64,000 bases of DNA, from the NCBI GenBank assembly GCA_019638515.1, contig JAHBTS010000005.1, forward strand, positions 1 through 64,000. Reading direction: 5' to 3'. The notes under the pieces are model-generated. The model was not told the origin of the DNA. It saw only the letters and a list, made by a program, of their open reading frames with translations, and searched no databases. Both the position numbers and the translations under genes were made by a program. This stretch comes from Chitinophagales bacterium (lineage in GTDB: Bacteria; Bacteroidota; Bacteroidia; Chitinophagales; LD1). The number at the start of each line of letters is the position of its first letter. Within the stretch, counting starts at the first letter, position 1. Below are positions 9,415-17,877 of the stretch, piece after piece.

Positions 9415-11220
9415 ATGATTGCCGAAGGCAAGGAACATATTGGAAAACCTGCAAGCGAAGCAAACGTGGCTGCCAAAGTGCAAATCATGTTTACTACCGC
9501 TCAGGGTTTGGTAAATGTGGATGCCAATCTTGCCATGAGCTATATCAATCAAATAATAGCACTTTCAAAAGAAAATAAGTATGAAGTAGGCATAGGCAAA
9601 GCAGATTTACTACTAAGTGCTTACCATTGGTTTCATGGAAATATCGAAAAATCTTTAGAGGTAAATCAAAAAGCGCAAAGCTGTTTCGAGAAGCATGAAG
9701 ACTATTTACACCTTTCAATAGCCGTTCGTTTATTGGGAATGATTTATGGTGAACTGGGCGATTTTGATCGGTGCTTGGAGTTGTATTACGAAGCATTAGC
9801 CATACAAGAAGAATTAGGAGAGAAACGACAGTTGGCAATTACTTACAATAATATTGCTTCGGCTCAAATGCGCATGGGGGCTCGCGAACAAGGATTGTGC
9901 AGCTACCAAAAGGCACTCGATATTTTAGATGAAATAGATAGCAACGAGCCGCAAATACTTACCAGCAAGGCAATGATTTGCACCAATATGGGGCAAGCCT
10001 ATGCTGCCAGCCAAGACCACGATAAAGGTTTGCATTATCATAAGTTGGCATTGCGCTGGAGTGAAATGCTCGATAAAAATTCGCGACTGGTAGCACAAAC
10101 GTATTACCATATTGGTTTTCATTATGTAGAAATAAGAGATTTTGCCAATGCACTTCCCAACCTTTTTAATGCGTTGGAAATTGCCGAGCGTATGCAAAAC
10201 AAGCGGCTCATGAGCGATTTATATTTGCTGCTTGCCAAGAGCTATTGCCAAACCGATAATTTTGAAAGAGCACTTTCTTTTGCCATAAAGCAACGCGATT
10301 TGGTAAAAGCTACCGATTCGGAATCTGTGAGTGCCGATGTTTTAAACAGCCATAAAATGTTTGCCGATATCTACGAAAGAATGAAAGATTATGGGCAGGC
10401 AGTTTATCACTATAAGTTTGTAATGGAGTTGAATGAAAAAATTCAACAACAAGATAAAGTGGTGCAAGTGCGCAACAAAAGTTTGCGCCACCAATTAGAA
10501 AGACAAAAGAGTGAACTCCAGCAGTCTAATGCCGATTTACAAATGTTTGCTTCCATTGCTTCGCACGATATGCGCGCTCCTTTGCGCACCATTGCTTCGT
10601 TTATGCAATTACTGGAGCGCAAAAACGAAGGTAAATTTGATGAAACCGATAAGCAGTATCTCAGCTTTGCTGTGAATGGAGCACGCCATTTAGAGCGGAT
10701 GATTGAAGATTTGTTGGCTTACAGTAAATTAGATAAGAATGTTGGTTCACCTTCGGTGATAGATTTAAGTAAAATTGCCACACAAGTAGATTACAATCTA
10801 AAGGCATACATCACCGAGCGTAAAGCAATTTTTCAAGTAGGGAAATTGCCGCAGGTAATGGCTCACCAGAGTTTAATGGTGCAGCTTATTCAAAACATTG
10901 TAAACAATGGATTAAAGTACAATAGAAGCGAAGTGCCTTCCGTGTCTATCAGCGATGTGTCGGATAATAATGAAACCATAATTGCCATTGCCGATAATGG
11001 TATTGGCATTCCGGAGCAGCAGCGCCAAAAAGCATTTAAAATGTTTTCGCGCCTGCATTCTGCCAGTGAGTTCGAAGGCACAGGAATTGGCTTGGCAATG
11101 TGTAAAAAGATAATGGATTTTTATCGCGGAAGGGTATGGATAGAAGACGGTATCAATGGCGGCAGTATTTTCTATTTGGCATTTCCCAATAGCAAGCATC
11201 CGGGCGAAGCTGCTGTGTAG
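9415..11220 (+). CDS. Cytoplasmic TPR-containing sensor histidine kinase
   Basis: A 601-residue kinase. Residues about 20-345 are tetratricopeptide repeats (for example AITYNNIASAQMRMG and ALPNLFNALEIAERM), followed by a short coiled coil (QLERQKSELQQSNADL). The dimerisation domain has an H box, ASHDMRAPLRTI, with phospho-acceptor His384. The ATPase domain has the N box QNIVNNGLKYN (about 493-503), G1 DNGIG (528-532) and G2 GTGIGL (555-560). No signal peptide or membrane segment is seen, so it should sense a cytoplasmic signal or partner through its TPRs. No response regulator is adjacent, so its partner is encoded elsewhere. The ATG at 9415 is the first good start; a bidirectional terminator follows. 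Confidence 0.9.
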   Translation: MIAEGKEHIGKPASEANVAAKVQIMFTTAQGLVNVDANLAMSYINQIIALSKENKYEVGIGKADLLLSAYHWFHGNIEKSLEVNQKAQSCFEKHEDYLHLSIAVRLLGMIYGELGDFDRCLELYYEALAIQEELGEKRQLAITYNNIASAQMRMGAREQGLCSYQKALDILDEIDSNEPQILTSKAMICTNMGQAYAASQDHDKGLHYHKLALRWSEMLDKNSRLVAQTYYHIGFHYVEIRDFANALPNLFNALEIAERMQNKRLMSDLYLLLAKSYCQTDNFERALSFAIKQRDLVKATDSESVSADVLNSHKMFADIYERMKDYGQAVYHYKFVMELNEKIQQQDKVVQVRNKSLRHQLERQKSELQQSNADLQMFASIASHDMRAPLRTIASFMQLLERKNEGKFDETDKQYLSFAVNGARHLERMIEDLLAYSKLDKNVGSPSVIDLSKIATQVDYNLKAYITERKAIFQVGKLPQVMAHQSLMVQLIQNIVNNGLKYNRSEVPSVSISDVSDNNETIIAIADNGIGIPEQQRQKAFKMFSRLHSASEFEGTGIGLAMCKKIMDFYRGRVWIEDGINGGSIFYLAFPNSKHPGEAAV

Positions 11221-11246
11221 TTCACAAGCAATATACTGTTCACAAT

Positions 11247-11280
11247 AAAAAAAGGCTGCCATCAAAAGCAGCCTCTTTTA
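11247..11280. terminator. Bidirectional rho-independent terminator
   Basis: Arms AGGCTGC and GCAGCCT enclose an eight-base loop (CATCAAAA). A-rich sequence lies on the left and TCTTTT on the right, so it can end both the kinase gene (+) and the convergent T9SS gene (-). Confidence 0.85.
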
Positions 11281-11299
11281 GTTGTAATACTTGGTGCGT

Positions 11300-12556
11300 T
11301 TATTTGCTCACTACAATGCGCTGTTGCACTTTGTTGCCTCCTTGCTCAATAGTAGCAATGTAGAACCCATTTGCTATATGGCTAATATCAAAGTTGTGTG
11401 TTTGAAATACGCCTTCGCTTAGTGTATGGCTAAGTACTTGCTTGCCCGATAAATCAGTTAAACTGAACATAGCACTTTTACCAATGTTGTCGGCTACTAT
11501 AGTTAAATTATTGGTAGCAGGATTAGGATAGCAAACTAAGGTTGCCTTAGTAATTTCGTTGATAGCACTTGTTTGTATGGTTGTTTTGCTAAACAATGTT
11601 TTGCCGGTGGCACTTCCTTCAAAGCCTGTAAATACTAGTTTGTAAATGCCTCCATCTTTTGCTTTGGCAAAATATACCAACGAATCTTGTATTATCCAGT
11701 TGGGTGCTTGGTAGTCTTTCCAATTTCTTCCAATTACATTCATGGTTTTAGAAAAAGTAAAGCCCGAATAATTGTTGGAATTCAAATCTACAGGATATGC
11801 TTTGGCAACTTCAACTCCTTTATTGCTCCAAACGCCCATGCTGGGATATACATCAAAGCCAACCACGTCTCTTGCATTGTATTTATGGAATAGCAAGTCC
11901 CATTCGCTAGCGTTGGGTTCTTTGCTGCTTACAAGGTTTGTTTCAAGATTCAAGTAGGCAAATAATTCGCCTTGGTATTGGCTCTTAGGAATAGAAACAG
12001 TTTGCAAGTTGCTATTGTCTAAATTAGCATATTGAACTTGCCATACAGTATCGTACACCAACTCTACTACTCTAAACTTTTTAATAGCACCTGTGGGCAA
12101 TTGCACATAAAACATATTTCTGCCGGGAATATTTTTGCTGTTTTGATTGTACACTCCCCAACCGTAATCAAATTTTGAGATGTTTAAACCATTATTGAAA
12201 GCCCCCGAATCGAGGTTGCTGTCAGAGTCGTATAGTTTAGTAAAAGTTGAAAAACCAACGGTGTCGCCAGTAAAAAATGCAGTATCTGTAAAAGCTTTTT
12301 GCGAAACCACTACGCCACTGCCACCATTAAAGCGGATAGTAACAGATTGTAGTGTGTTTAATGGAAACTGTACTTTTTGGGTTGAAAATGCCAAATGCCA
12401 ATCTGTATTAGAAGTACTGGTTTTAGTACCATCGCTCAGTTTATAGTAAACGGCATCTTTGTATTGCGAATTTATAGTTACGGAATCGTTTACGGTGGTT
12501 TGGGCTTGTGTAGCTGCGGTTGCAGCCAATAAAATAGAAAGTAGTACTTTGTTCAT
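11300..12556 (-). CDS. HmuY-like exported protein with T9SS type A signal
   Basis: A 418-residue protein with a signal peptide (ending ATQAQ), a central all-beta region and a type A T9SS sorting domain (CYPNPATNNLTIVAD to QQRIVVSK). The early motif YKDAVYYKLSDGTK followed by NTDWHLAFS resembles the start of HmuY-type domains, which in Porphyromonas bind haem. Whether this protein binds haem is not shown, and the resemblance is only by eye. Repeated WDLLF/WHLAF segments suggest a duplicated beta unit. It converges with the histidine kinase gene across a shared terminator and is transcribed alone, divergently from the gene at 12647. Confidence 0.7.
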   Translation of the reverse strand: MNKVLLSILLAATAATQAQTTVNDSVTINSQYKDAVYYKLSDGTKTSTSNTDWHLAFSTQKVQFPLNTLQSVTIRFNGGSGVVVSQKAFTDTAFFTGDTVGFSTFTKLYDSDSNLDSGAFNNGLNISKFDYGWGVYNQNSKNIPGRNMFYVQLPTGAIKKFRVVELVYDTVWQVQYANLDNSNLQTVSIPKSQYQGELFAYLNLETNLVSSKEPNASEWDLLFHKYNARDVVGFDVYPSMGVWSNKGVEVAKAYPVDLNSNNYSGFTFSKTMNVIGRNWKDYQAPNWIIQDSLVYFAKAKDGGIYKLVFTGFEGSATGKTLFSKTTIQTSAINEITKATLVCYPNPATNNLTIVADNIGKSAMFSLTDLSGKQVLSHTLSEGVFQTHNFDISHIANGFYIATIEQGGNKVQQRIVVSK

Positions 12557-12575
12557 AAATGTTGAATTAAATTTG
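12548..12575 (+). promoter_or_regulatory. Putative promoter (-33 TTTG / -7 TAAATTTG)
   Basis: TAAATTTG (12568-12575) is an exact TAnnTTTG match with a TTTG at 12548-12551, a 16-base gap, slightly short for the class. It points at the 12647 gene and the downstream queE. Confidence 0.4.
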
Positions 12576-12646
12576 CGGTGCGAATGTTAAAACTCTTACA
12601 AGGTGAATTGTCAGAAAATTGTCATTTATATCATAAAAAATTGAAA

Positions 12647-13195
12647 ATGGAATTAGTTATTGAAGCTGCCACACAAACCGAAAAAGACTTTGCTGCCATA
12701 TTGCCGGAACATGCCAGAGTTTGGATTTATGCCGCCAATCGTTTTTTTTCTAATGAAGAAACTGCCTTCATAAACCAAAAAGCGCAACAGTTTGCTGCAC
12801 AGTGGGCGGCACACAAAGTACAGTTATTTGCCGATGCAGCTGTGCTGTATAATTGCTTTTTAGTGTTGGCTGTAGATGAAAAAGCAGTTGGAACCAGCGG
12901 ATGCTCCATAGATAGCTCTATTGGTTTTGTAAAGGAAATGGGAAAACAATTTAATGCCGATTTTTTGAATCGCCAATTGGTATATTTCAAGAAAGGCAGT
13001 AAAATAGAAATATATACGCTAAGCAAAGCTGCCGAAGCCTACAAGGCAGGAAGTGTAACTGCCGATACTGCGGTGTTCAACCATTTGGTAAACACTAAGC
13101 AGACATTGCAAAAAAACTGGTTGGCTCCGCTGTATCAAACCCCGCAGTTTAAGTTGATAGAATCTCCTATTCAAGAATTTGCCTTTAAACTCTAA
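12647..13195 (+). CDS. Conserved Bacteroidota protein (often labelled 'ABC transporter ATPase')
   Basis: A 182-residue cytoplasmic protein without signal peptide. It contains the family features ARVWIYAANRFFSNEE and VGTSGCSIDSSIGFVKEMG. Database homologues are often called ABC transporter ATPase, but no Walker A, Walker B or LSGGQ motif is present here, so that name is not supported; the function is unknown. The frame extends upstream to a GTG at 12578 and an ATG at 12584, but the ATG at 12647 gives the usual N-terminus (MELVIEAA). Its TAA shares one base with the ATG of queE (TAATG at 13193-13197), so translation of the two is probably coupled. Confidence 0.7.
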   Translation: MELVIEAATQTEKDFAAILPEHARVWIYAANRFFSNEETAFINQKAQQFAAQWAAHKVQLFADAAVLYNCFLVLAVDEKAVGTSGCSIDSSIGFVKEMGKQFNADFLNRQLVYFKKGSKIEIYTLSKAAEAYKAGSVTADTAVFNHLVNTKQTLQKNWLAPLYQTPQFKLIESPIQEFAFKL

Positions 13196-13815
13196 TGCAA
13201 GCAGTAGATAGTAAAATGGTGGCATTGCCTTTAATGGAACACTTTTATACCATTCAAGGCGAAGGGTTTCACTCCGGAAAGGCTGCTTATTTTTTGCGCT
13301 TGGGCGGCTGTAATGTTGGTTGCACTTGGTGCGATGTAAAAGAAAGTTGGGATACTGCGCAGCATCCATTGGTGGAAATAGAAACCATGTTGCAGTTTGT
13401 AAAAGAAAACCATGCTGTTACGTGCGTAATAACGGGTGGCGAACCCATGATGCATAACTTACATTCACTTACAGATATGTTGAAACAAAACGGTGTTGCA
13501 CTTCATGTAGAAACATCGGGTGCCTATCCGGTTTCGGGCAATTGGGATTGGATTACGGTTTCTCCCAAGCGATTCAAAAAGCCACTGCATGAATGCTTGG
13601 CAATTGCCAATGAATTAAAAGTAGTTGTGGCGCATATCAACGATTTTAGATGGGCAGAGGAGCATGCTAAAATGGTAGGTGAAAATTGTATGCTTTATCT
13701 GCAACCGGAATGGAGCAAGAGCAGCGAATTGCTGCCACTTGTAATAGACTATGTAAAGCAAAACCCACAGTGGAATATTTCTTTGCAAACGCATAAGTTT
13801 ATGAATGTGCCATAG
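13195..13815 (+). CDS. queE: 7-carboxy-7-deazaguanine synthase
   Basis: A 206-residue radical SAM enzyme that converts 6-carboxy-tetrahydropterin to 7-carboxy-7-deazaguanine in queuosine/7-deazapurine synthesis. The N-terminus has FYTIQGEGFHSGKAA and the iron-sulfur cluster motif LGGCNVGCTWCD (Cys39, Cys43, Cys46 as CxxxCxxC). ITGGEPMMH and HVETSG are the expected SAM and substrate motifs, and the C-terminal LQTHKFMNVP is typical of QueE. The start overlaps the stop of the preceding gene by one base. Other queuosine genes (queC, queD, queF) are not in the window. Confidence 0.93.
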   Translation: MQAVDSKMVALPLMEHFYTIQGEGFHSGKAAYFLRLGGCNVGCTWCDVKESWDTAQHPLVEIETMLQFVKENHAVTCVITGGEPMMHNLHSLTDMLKQNGVALHVETSGAYPVSGNWDWITVSPKRFKKPLHECLAIANELKVVVAHINDFRWAEEHAKMVGENCMLYLQPEWSKSSELLPLVIDYVKQNPQWNISLQTHKFMNVP

Positions 13816-13853
13816 CACAGGTTCGTATAAAGCAATTTCAAGTTTATTTTTTA

Positions 13854-13861
13854 TACGTTTG
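13854..13861 (+). promoter_or_regulatory. Putative -7 box of the flavoprotein gene
   Basis: TACGTTTG is an exact TAnnTTTG match ending 32 bases before the proposed ATT start at 13894. This position fits a start near 13894 better than the TTG at 13954, which would leave a leader of more than 80 bases. Confidence 0.45.
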
Positions 13862-13893
13862 AATACCAATAGTTTTCAACTCAATTATATTTT

Positions 13894-15132
13894 ATTAAAG
13901 TAGAAACCAATATTCTTATTAGCGGTGCAGGACCTGCCGGAACAGCAGCCGCCTTGTTCTTGGCAAAGCAAGGAATACCAAGTGTGTTGGTAGATAAAGC
14001 CACTTTTCCGCGCGATAAAATTTGTGGCGATGCGCTTAGTGGAAAAGCGGTGGAAGTACTGCGTAAACTCGATCCTTCTTTGGTAGCAGCAATTGCCGTA
14101 AGTTCAACAGCTATTGGTTCTTGGGGTGTAACTTTTGTGGCTCCAAACGGCAAGGCGCTGCGCATTCCATTTTCAAAAAATAAATCGGAGCTACGGCATG
14201 CACCGGGTTTTATTTCAAAGCGAGTTGATTTTGATGCTTTTTTATTCGATAAGGCCAAAGCCAATCCATTCATCACTATTTATGAAAACACAGAGTTGCG
14301 TAGTTTTCAAACTATAGAAAATGGTATAGTTGCCATAGATAAAAACAATAGACGTTTTGAAACGCGCCTGTTTATTGCTGCCGATGGTGCTTATTCTCCT
14401 TTTGCCAAGCAAATTGGGCATTTGCAAACCGAGGCTGCACATAATTGTTTTGGATTGCGTGCATACTTTAAAGGTGTGGAAGGTTTGGATGCCGAAAACT
14501 TTATTGAACTTCATTTTATGCACGAAGCATTGCCGGGATATTTCTGGATTTTTCCACTGCCAAATGGCGAAGCAAATGTGGGAATTGGTATGCGTGCCGA
14601 TAAACTTGGAGATAAGAATGTGAACTTAAAGAAGCTGTTTTTTCAGTTACTAGAAACGCATCCTGCCATAAAAGAGCGCTTTAAACACGCGCAATTGCAA
14701 GGCGATGTAAAACTGTTTGGTTTGCCCTTGGGCTCTAAGCGAAGAAACTTATCGGGCAATAATTTTTTACTGTGTGGCGATGCCGCAATGCTCATAGATC
14801 CATTTACGGGCGAAGGAATTGGCAATGCCTTGTTTAGCGGAATGTTTGCTGCACAGCAGGCGGCAGTATGCGTGGCACAAGATAATTTTTCGGCAACAGC
14901 ACTTGCCGGATACGATACACTGGTATATAACCGATTGTGGAAAGAATTGCAGTTGAGCTACCGTATGCAACAGCTTATTAACTTTCCTTGGCTTTTTAAC
15001 TTGGTGGTAAACAAAGCCAATAGCAACGAAGCTTTGCGCGAAGCCATCATGAGTATGTTTGAAGATATAGACCTTCGTGCCAAACTCAAGTCGCCTAAGT
15101 TTTATTTCAAAATTCTATTTTCGCCTAAGTAA
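13894..15132 (+). CDS. Geranylgeranyl-reductase-family FAD oxidoreductase, non-canonical ATT start
   Basis: About 412 residues if started at ATT 13894. The FAD dinucleotide fold ILISGAGPAGTAA (Gly11, Gly13, Gly16) is followed by DKICGDALSG, then the family signature LPGYFWIFPLPNGEANVGIGM as PxxYxWxFP, and GDAAMLIDPFTGEGIGNAL. Members reduce isoprenoid or related double bonds or act as halogenase-like monooxygenases; the substrate is unknown here. The first ordinary start (TTG 13954) lies after the GxGxxG loop and would remove it. Upstream the frame is open only to a TAG at 13870-13872 and has no ATG, GTG or TTG. An ATT start (as known for infC) or an ATG changed by mutation or sequencing error are the options. 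Confidence 0.8.
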   Translation: MKVETNILISGAGPAGTAAALFLAKQGIPSVLVDKATFPRDKICGDALSGKAVEVLRKLDPSLVAAIAVSSTAIGSWGVTFVAPNGKALRIPFSKNKSELRHAPGFISKRVDFDAFLFDKAKANPFITIYENTELRSFQTIENGIVAIDKNNRRFETRLFIAADGAYSPFAKQIGHLQTEAAHNCFGLRAYFKGVEGLDAENFIELHFMHEALPGYFWIFPLPNGEANVGIGMRADKLGDKNVNLKKLFFQLLETHPAIKERFKHAQLQGDVKLFGLPLGSKRRNLSGNNFLLCGDAAMLIDPFTGEGIGNALFSGMFAAQQAAVCVAQDNFSATALAGYDTLVYNRLWKELQLSYRMQQLINFPWLFNLVVNKANSNEALREAIMSMFEDIDLRAKLKSPKFYFKILFSPK

Positions 15133-15145
15133 AATAAACCATACA

Positions 15146-15631
15146 ATGAAACATATTGCAACACTATTGCTCGTAGCCTTTATTTCCATATTCAATGCAA
15201 CTTTATTTGCCGCCAATGGAAATAAAGACGGTAAAAAAGAAAAAGCGCAAATCTTTGGTGAATCTATTAAAAAGAAGAATGCCATCGATGCCAAAGAGTT
15301 ACCTAAATTGATGGAAGGAAAGGAGAAAGAATCGTTTAAAATTACAGGGAAAATAAATGAGGTATGCCAAGTAAAGGGCTGCTGGCTCACCGTAGATTTG
15401 GGCGATGGAAAAAGTATGAGAATGTCTTTTAAAAACTATGGATTTTTTGTGCCAAAAGATGCCGGAGGAAAAACATTTTATGCTGAGGGCGAAGCTAAGT
15501 TTAAAACTACTTCTGTAGAAATGCTGCGCCACTATGCCGAAGATGCAGGAAAAAGCAAAGCAGAAATAGATGCTATTACCACACCTAAAAAGGAGTTGGT
15601 TTTTGTGGCAAAAGGAGTAATTGTTGAGTAA
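15146..15631 (+). CDS. DUF4920 exported protein
   Basis: A 161-residue protein with a signal peptide (MKHIATLLLVAFISIFNATLFA). The mature part has the DUF4920 pattern: GESIKKKNAI, FKITGKINEVCQVKGCWLTVDLGDG with a CxxxxC pair, and MRMSFKNYGFFVPKD. DUF4920 proteins are OB-fold-like exported proteins of unknown role in Bacteroidota; the conserved Cys pair suggests a disulfide or metal site (inference). The frame is open upstream to 15077, inside the previous gene, but the ATG at 15146 begins the signal peptide. Its TAA overlaps the next ATG (TAATG), so it is coupled with the lipoprotein gene. Confidence 0.8.
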   Translation: MKHIATLLLVAFISIFNATLFAANGNKDGKKEKAQIFGESIKKKNAIDAKELPKLMEGKEKESFKITGKINEVCQVKGCWLTVDLGDGKSMRMSFKNYGFFVPKDAGGKTFYAEGEAKFKTTSVEMLRHYAEDAGKSKAEIDAITTPKKELVFVAKGVIVE

Positions 15632-15999
15632 TGAAAACTAGTTATTTCATATTGGTGGCTCTATTGTTTTCTTTAGTTGCGTGTAACTATCCCACATCGG
15701 CAACTATCGAAAGAGTTTCGCCAAGTGGCAAAGTAAAAGTAAGTATAGAGGCAAGCCGCATCACAGGTATAGAACCTTGGCGTGTAGTAATGAAAGTAAA
15801 GGCATACGACTTTAAAGAGGGGCAACTTGCTACCGAAATTTCAGCACATTATTTAGATGATAAATCGGTTAAAGTTGATTGGTTTGAAGAAAGCAGTGCC
15901 GATGTTACTTTTACTCAAACTGATGGCACCACCCGTGTTTTTAGACTCATTGCCAGCGCACAGCAATTACAATTTGCAGAGGTGCCCGCTGCCAAGTAA
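15631..15999 (+). CDS. Small lipoprotein, unknown function
   Basis: A 122-residue protein with a lipobox (FSLVAC, Cys18), so probably an envelope lipoprotein. The remainder is beta-rich (VKVSIEASRITGIEPWRVVMKVKAY) with no motif I recognise. It starts on the last base of the DUF4920 stop codon and is presumably translated with it, which suggests the two act in the same compartment. A peroxiredoxin gene follows after 35 bases. Confidence 0.7.
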   Translation: MKTSYFILVALLFSLVACNYPTSATIERVSPSGKVKVSIEASRITGIEPWRVVMKVKAYDFKEGQLATEISAHYLDDKSVKVDWFEESSADVTFTQTDGTTRVFRLIASAQQLQFAEVPAAK

Positions 16000-16034
16000 T
16001 ACATAGCATTCATTCATTTTAAAATATACTAATT

Positions 16035-16505
16035 ATGGCTTTATCTGTTGGGCAAACCGCTCCCGATTTTAAACTTTTCAATACCGAAAAGCAAGAAGTA
16101 TCCTTAAGCAGTTTCAAAGGAAAGAATGTAATACTTCATTTTTTTCCTCTTGCATTTACCGGAGTGTGCACTACGCAACTTTGTACCGCGCGCGATAATA
16201 TGGATGTGTACACAAAGTTGAATGCTGTAGTGTTAGGCATATCGGTAGATTCTTTGTTTAGCTTGGCTGAATTTAAAAAGCAGCAACACTATAATTTCGA
16301 TTTGCTTTCGGATTTTAATAAAGAGGTAATTAAGAATTATGGTTTGGTAATAGAGAATTTTGCATTTGGTATGCAAGGGGTTTCTAAACGTGCCGCATTT
16401 GTGTTGGATAAAGAAGGCGTTGTGCGCTATGCAGAGGTTACGCCTACACCTGGTGATTTGCCTAATTTTACAGCTATTAAAGAAGCATTGGAGTCTTTAA
16501 ATTAA
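16035..16505 (+). CDS. Peroxiredoxin, PrxQ/Bcp-like
   Basis: A 156-residue thiol peroxidase that reduces hydrogen peroxide and organic hydroperoxides in the cytoplasm. It has the thioredoxin-fold start VGQTAPDFKL and the active-site segment FFPLAFTGVCTTQLC, with peroxidatic Cys45 and a second Cys at 50, the CxxxxC spacing of Bcp/PrxQ resolving cysteines. GVSKRAAFVLDKEGVVRY is the usual later motif. It may share a transcript with the two envelope genes upstream; it ends 6 bases from the convergent tonB stop, with no terminator visible. Confidence 0.9.
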   Translation: MALSVGQTAPDFKLFNTEKQEVSLSSFKGKNVILHFFPLAFTGVCTTQLCTARDNMDVYTKLNAVVLGISVDSLFSLAEFKKQQHYNFDLLSDFNKEVIKNYGLVIENFAFGMQGVSKRAAFVLDKEGVVRYAEVTPTPGDLPNFTAIKEALESLN

Positions 16506-16511
16506 AAGTGC

Positions 16512-17396
16512 TTAGTGTACTTTGTAAATAAAACTGATGGCTCCGGTTTGCACTTCGGAGGCATTTGAGTTTTCATCGAAACGATATTTGTAAGCAGCTT
16601 CAATAGAAGTGCGTACAAGTCCTTCATCGGCAGTGGTGGAACCTGCTTGCGTGTAGCGAGCTTCCACTACTTTTCCGGTTCTATCTACTTTAATTTGTAT
16701 TACTACTTTCCCTTTTGCTTGGGAGCGGTCGTTTACTTCTGGTTTAAAGCGCAATTTTCTTCCGGCAAGGCGCACATTACCATCGCCAATACCATCGCCA
16801 TTTCCGGTGCCAAATCCGCTTCCGCTTCCTTCGTAATTTCGTGAGTTGGGGTCGCCTCCTAGTTCGCCTTGGTCGCCTTTGCCTCCTCCGGTTCCATCTC
16901 CGGTGCTGTTGTTGGGTTTCCCAAATGCTCCCGGCTTAAACAAGGCATTTTCATCGGCCTTGGGTTGCGGTGGAGCAGCAGGGCTGGTATTTACCACAGG
17001 TTTGGTGGGTGTTTTAGGAGGCTCTACAGGTGTAGGAGTAGGTGTTTTTTTTACAGGCTTTGCTGGTGCAATAACCGGAGCTTCTTCTAAATCTTGCGTG
17101 GCAATTTCTTCTTCGTTGGCAGCAGGTGGAGTGGGAGCCGGCTCGGCAGGAGTGGGAGCAGCAGCAATGGGTGTGTAACTAAATGCTTGTTCATCGCCTG
17201 TGCCTACATCGCTGGTGCCAAAGTTTACGCTCATGCCGCCTTCGTTTTCTTGGTATGGCGGATTGGGTAAAGAAAGTGTGCTTACATACAGTATTAGCAG
17301 CAGTATGCTGTGAATAAACAAAGTGAGCAGTGCCGAAGAAATTTTCTTCCGCAACTCAAAGCTTTTGTTTTCCTTTTCAAATACTGTTGTAAACAT
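16512..17396 (-). CDS. tonB: TonB-family energy transducer
   Basis: A 294-residue protein: a cytoplasmic N-terminus, one membrane anchor (about residues 22-42, ALLTLFIHSILLLILYV), then a long Pro/Ala/Thr-rich spacer (PTPAEPAPTPPA, KKTPTPTPVEPP), a Gly-rich stretch, and a C-terminal TonB/TolA-like domain (KGKVVIQIKVDRTGKVVEARY to GAISFIYKVH). It would transmit proton-motive force to outer-membrane receptors. The frame runs upstream to a TTG at 17450 inside exbD; the ATG at 17396 is preferred because it leaves a 34-base gap after exbD. It is the last gene of exbB-exbD-tonB. No TonB-dependent receptor is adjacent. Confidence 0.88.
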   Translation of the reverse strand: MFTTVFEKENKSFELRKKISSALLTLFIHSILLLILYVSTLSLPNPPYQENEGGMSVNFGTSDVGTGDEQAFSYTPIAAAPTPAEPAPTPPAANEEEIATQDLEEAPVIAPAKPVKKTPTPTPVEPPKTPTKPVVNTSPAAPPQPKADENALFKPGAFGKPNNSTGDGTGGGKGDQGELGGDPNSRNYEGSGSGFGTGNGDGIGDGNVRLAGRKLRFKPEVNDRSQAKGKVVIQIKVDRTGKVVEARYTQAGSTTADEGLVRTSIEAAYKYRFDENSNASEVQTGAISFIYKVH

Positions 17397-17430
17397 GTTT
17401 AAGAGATGTATAAAAGATGTATTTCCACAC

Positions 17431-17823
17431 TTAAGTATTTTTGGTGGCAAGCACCATTTTTACTTTTAGTTTATTGCCAATTGAAATTAAATCTACCACT
17501 ACCTGCACAGGCAAAGTATTATCGGCACGTATTACCACAGTTGCATCTGCCATGCCTTGTACAAGTTTATTCAAATCGCTTTCTACTGTTTCGGGCGATG
17601 TGGGTTGGTTGTTGATGAAGTATTGTTTTTGAGCATCTACCGAAATTGTGATATTCTGTTTGGTAACAGTTTGCCCCGCTTGCGCTTTCGGTAATACTAA
17701 TTTTATTACCGATGGGTTTACCATGGTAGAAACTATTAAGAAAAACAGCATCAAGAAAAACATGATGTCGCTCAGCGAATCTGTTCGCATCTCGGAGTGC
17801 ATTCTGCTTTTTCTTAAACGCAT
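17431..17823 (-). CDS. exbD: ExbD/TolR-type biopolymer transport protein
   Basis: A 130-residue protein with a short cytoplasmic start and one membrane helix (SLSDIMFFLMLFFLIVSTMV). Asp19 just inside the helix is the conserved proton-path residue of the family. The periplasmic part (NITISVDAQKQYFINNQ, ATVVIRADNTLPVQVVVDLI) is the usual ExbD/TolR fold. It forms the inner-membrane motor with the ExbB-like protein upstream, 54 bases away, and TonB downstream. Confidence 0.9.
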   Translation of the reverse strand: MRLRKSRMHSEMRTDSLSDIMFFLMLFFLIVSTMVNPSVIKLVLPKAQAGQTVTKQNITISVDAQKQYFINNQPTSPETVESDLNKLVQGMADATVVIRADNTLPVQVVVDLISIGNKLKVKMVLATKNT

Positions 17824-17877
17824 ATTCTCTGATTTTTTTTAATGTATAAAAAGTGTAGGCCGCTTAAAATCTGGTTG

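Noticed and set aside
12647-13195. ABC transporter ATPase assignment
   Set aside because: Homologues may carry this name, but no Walker A, Walker B or signature motif is present.
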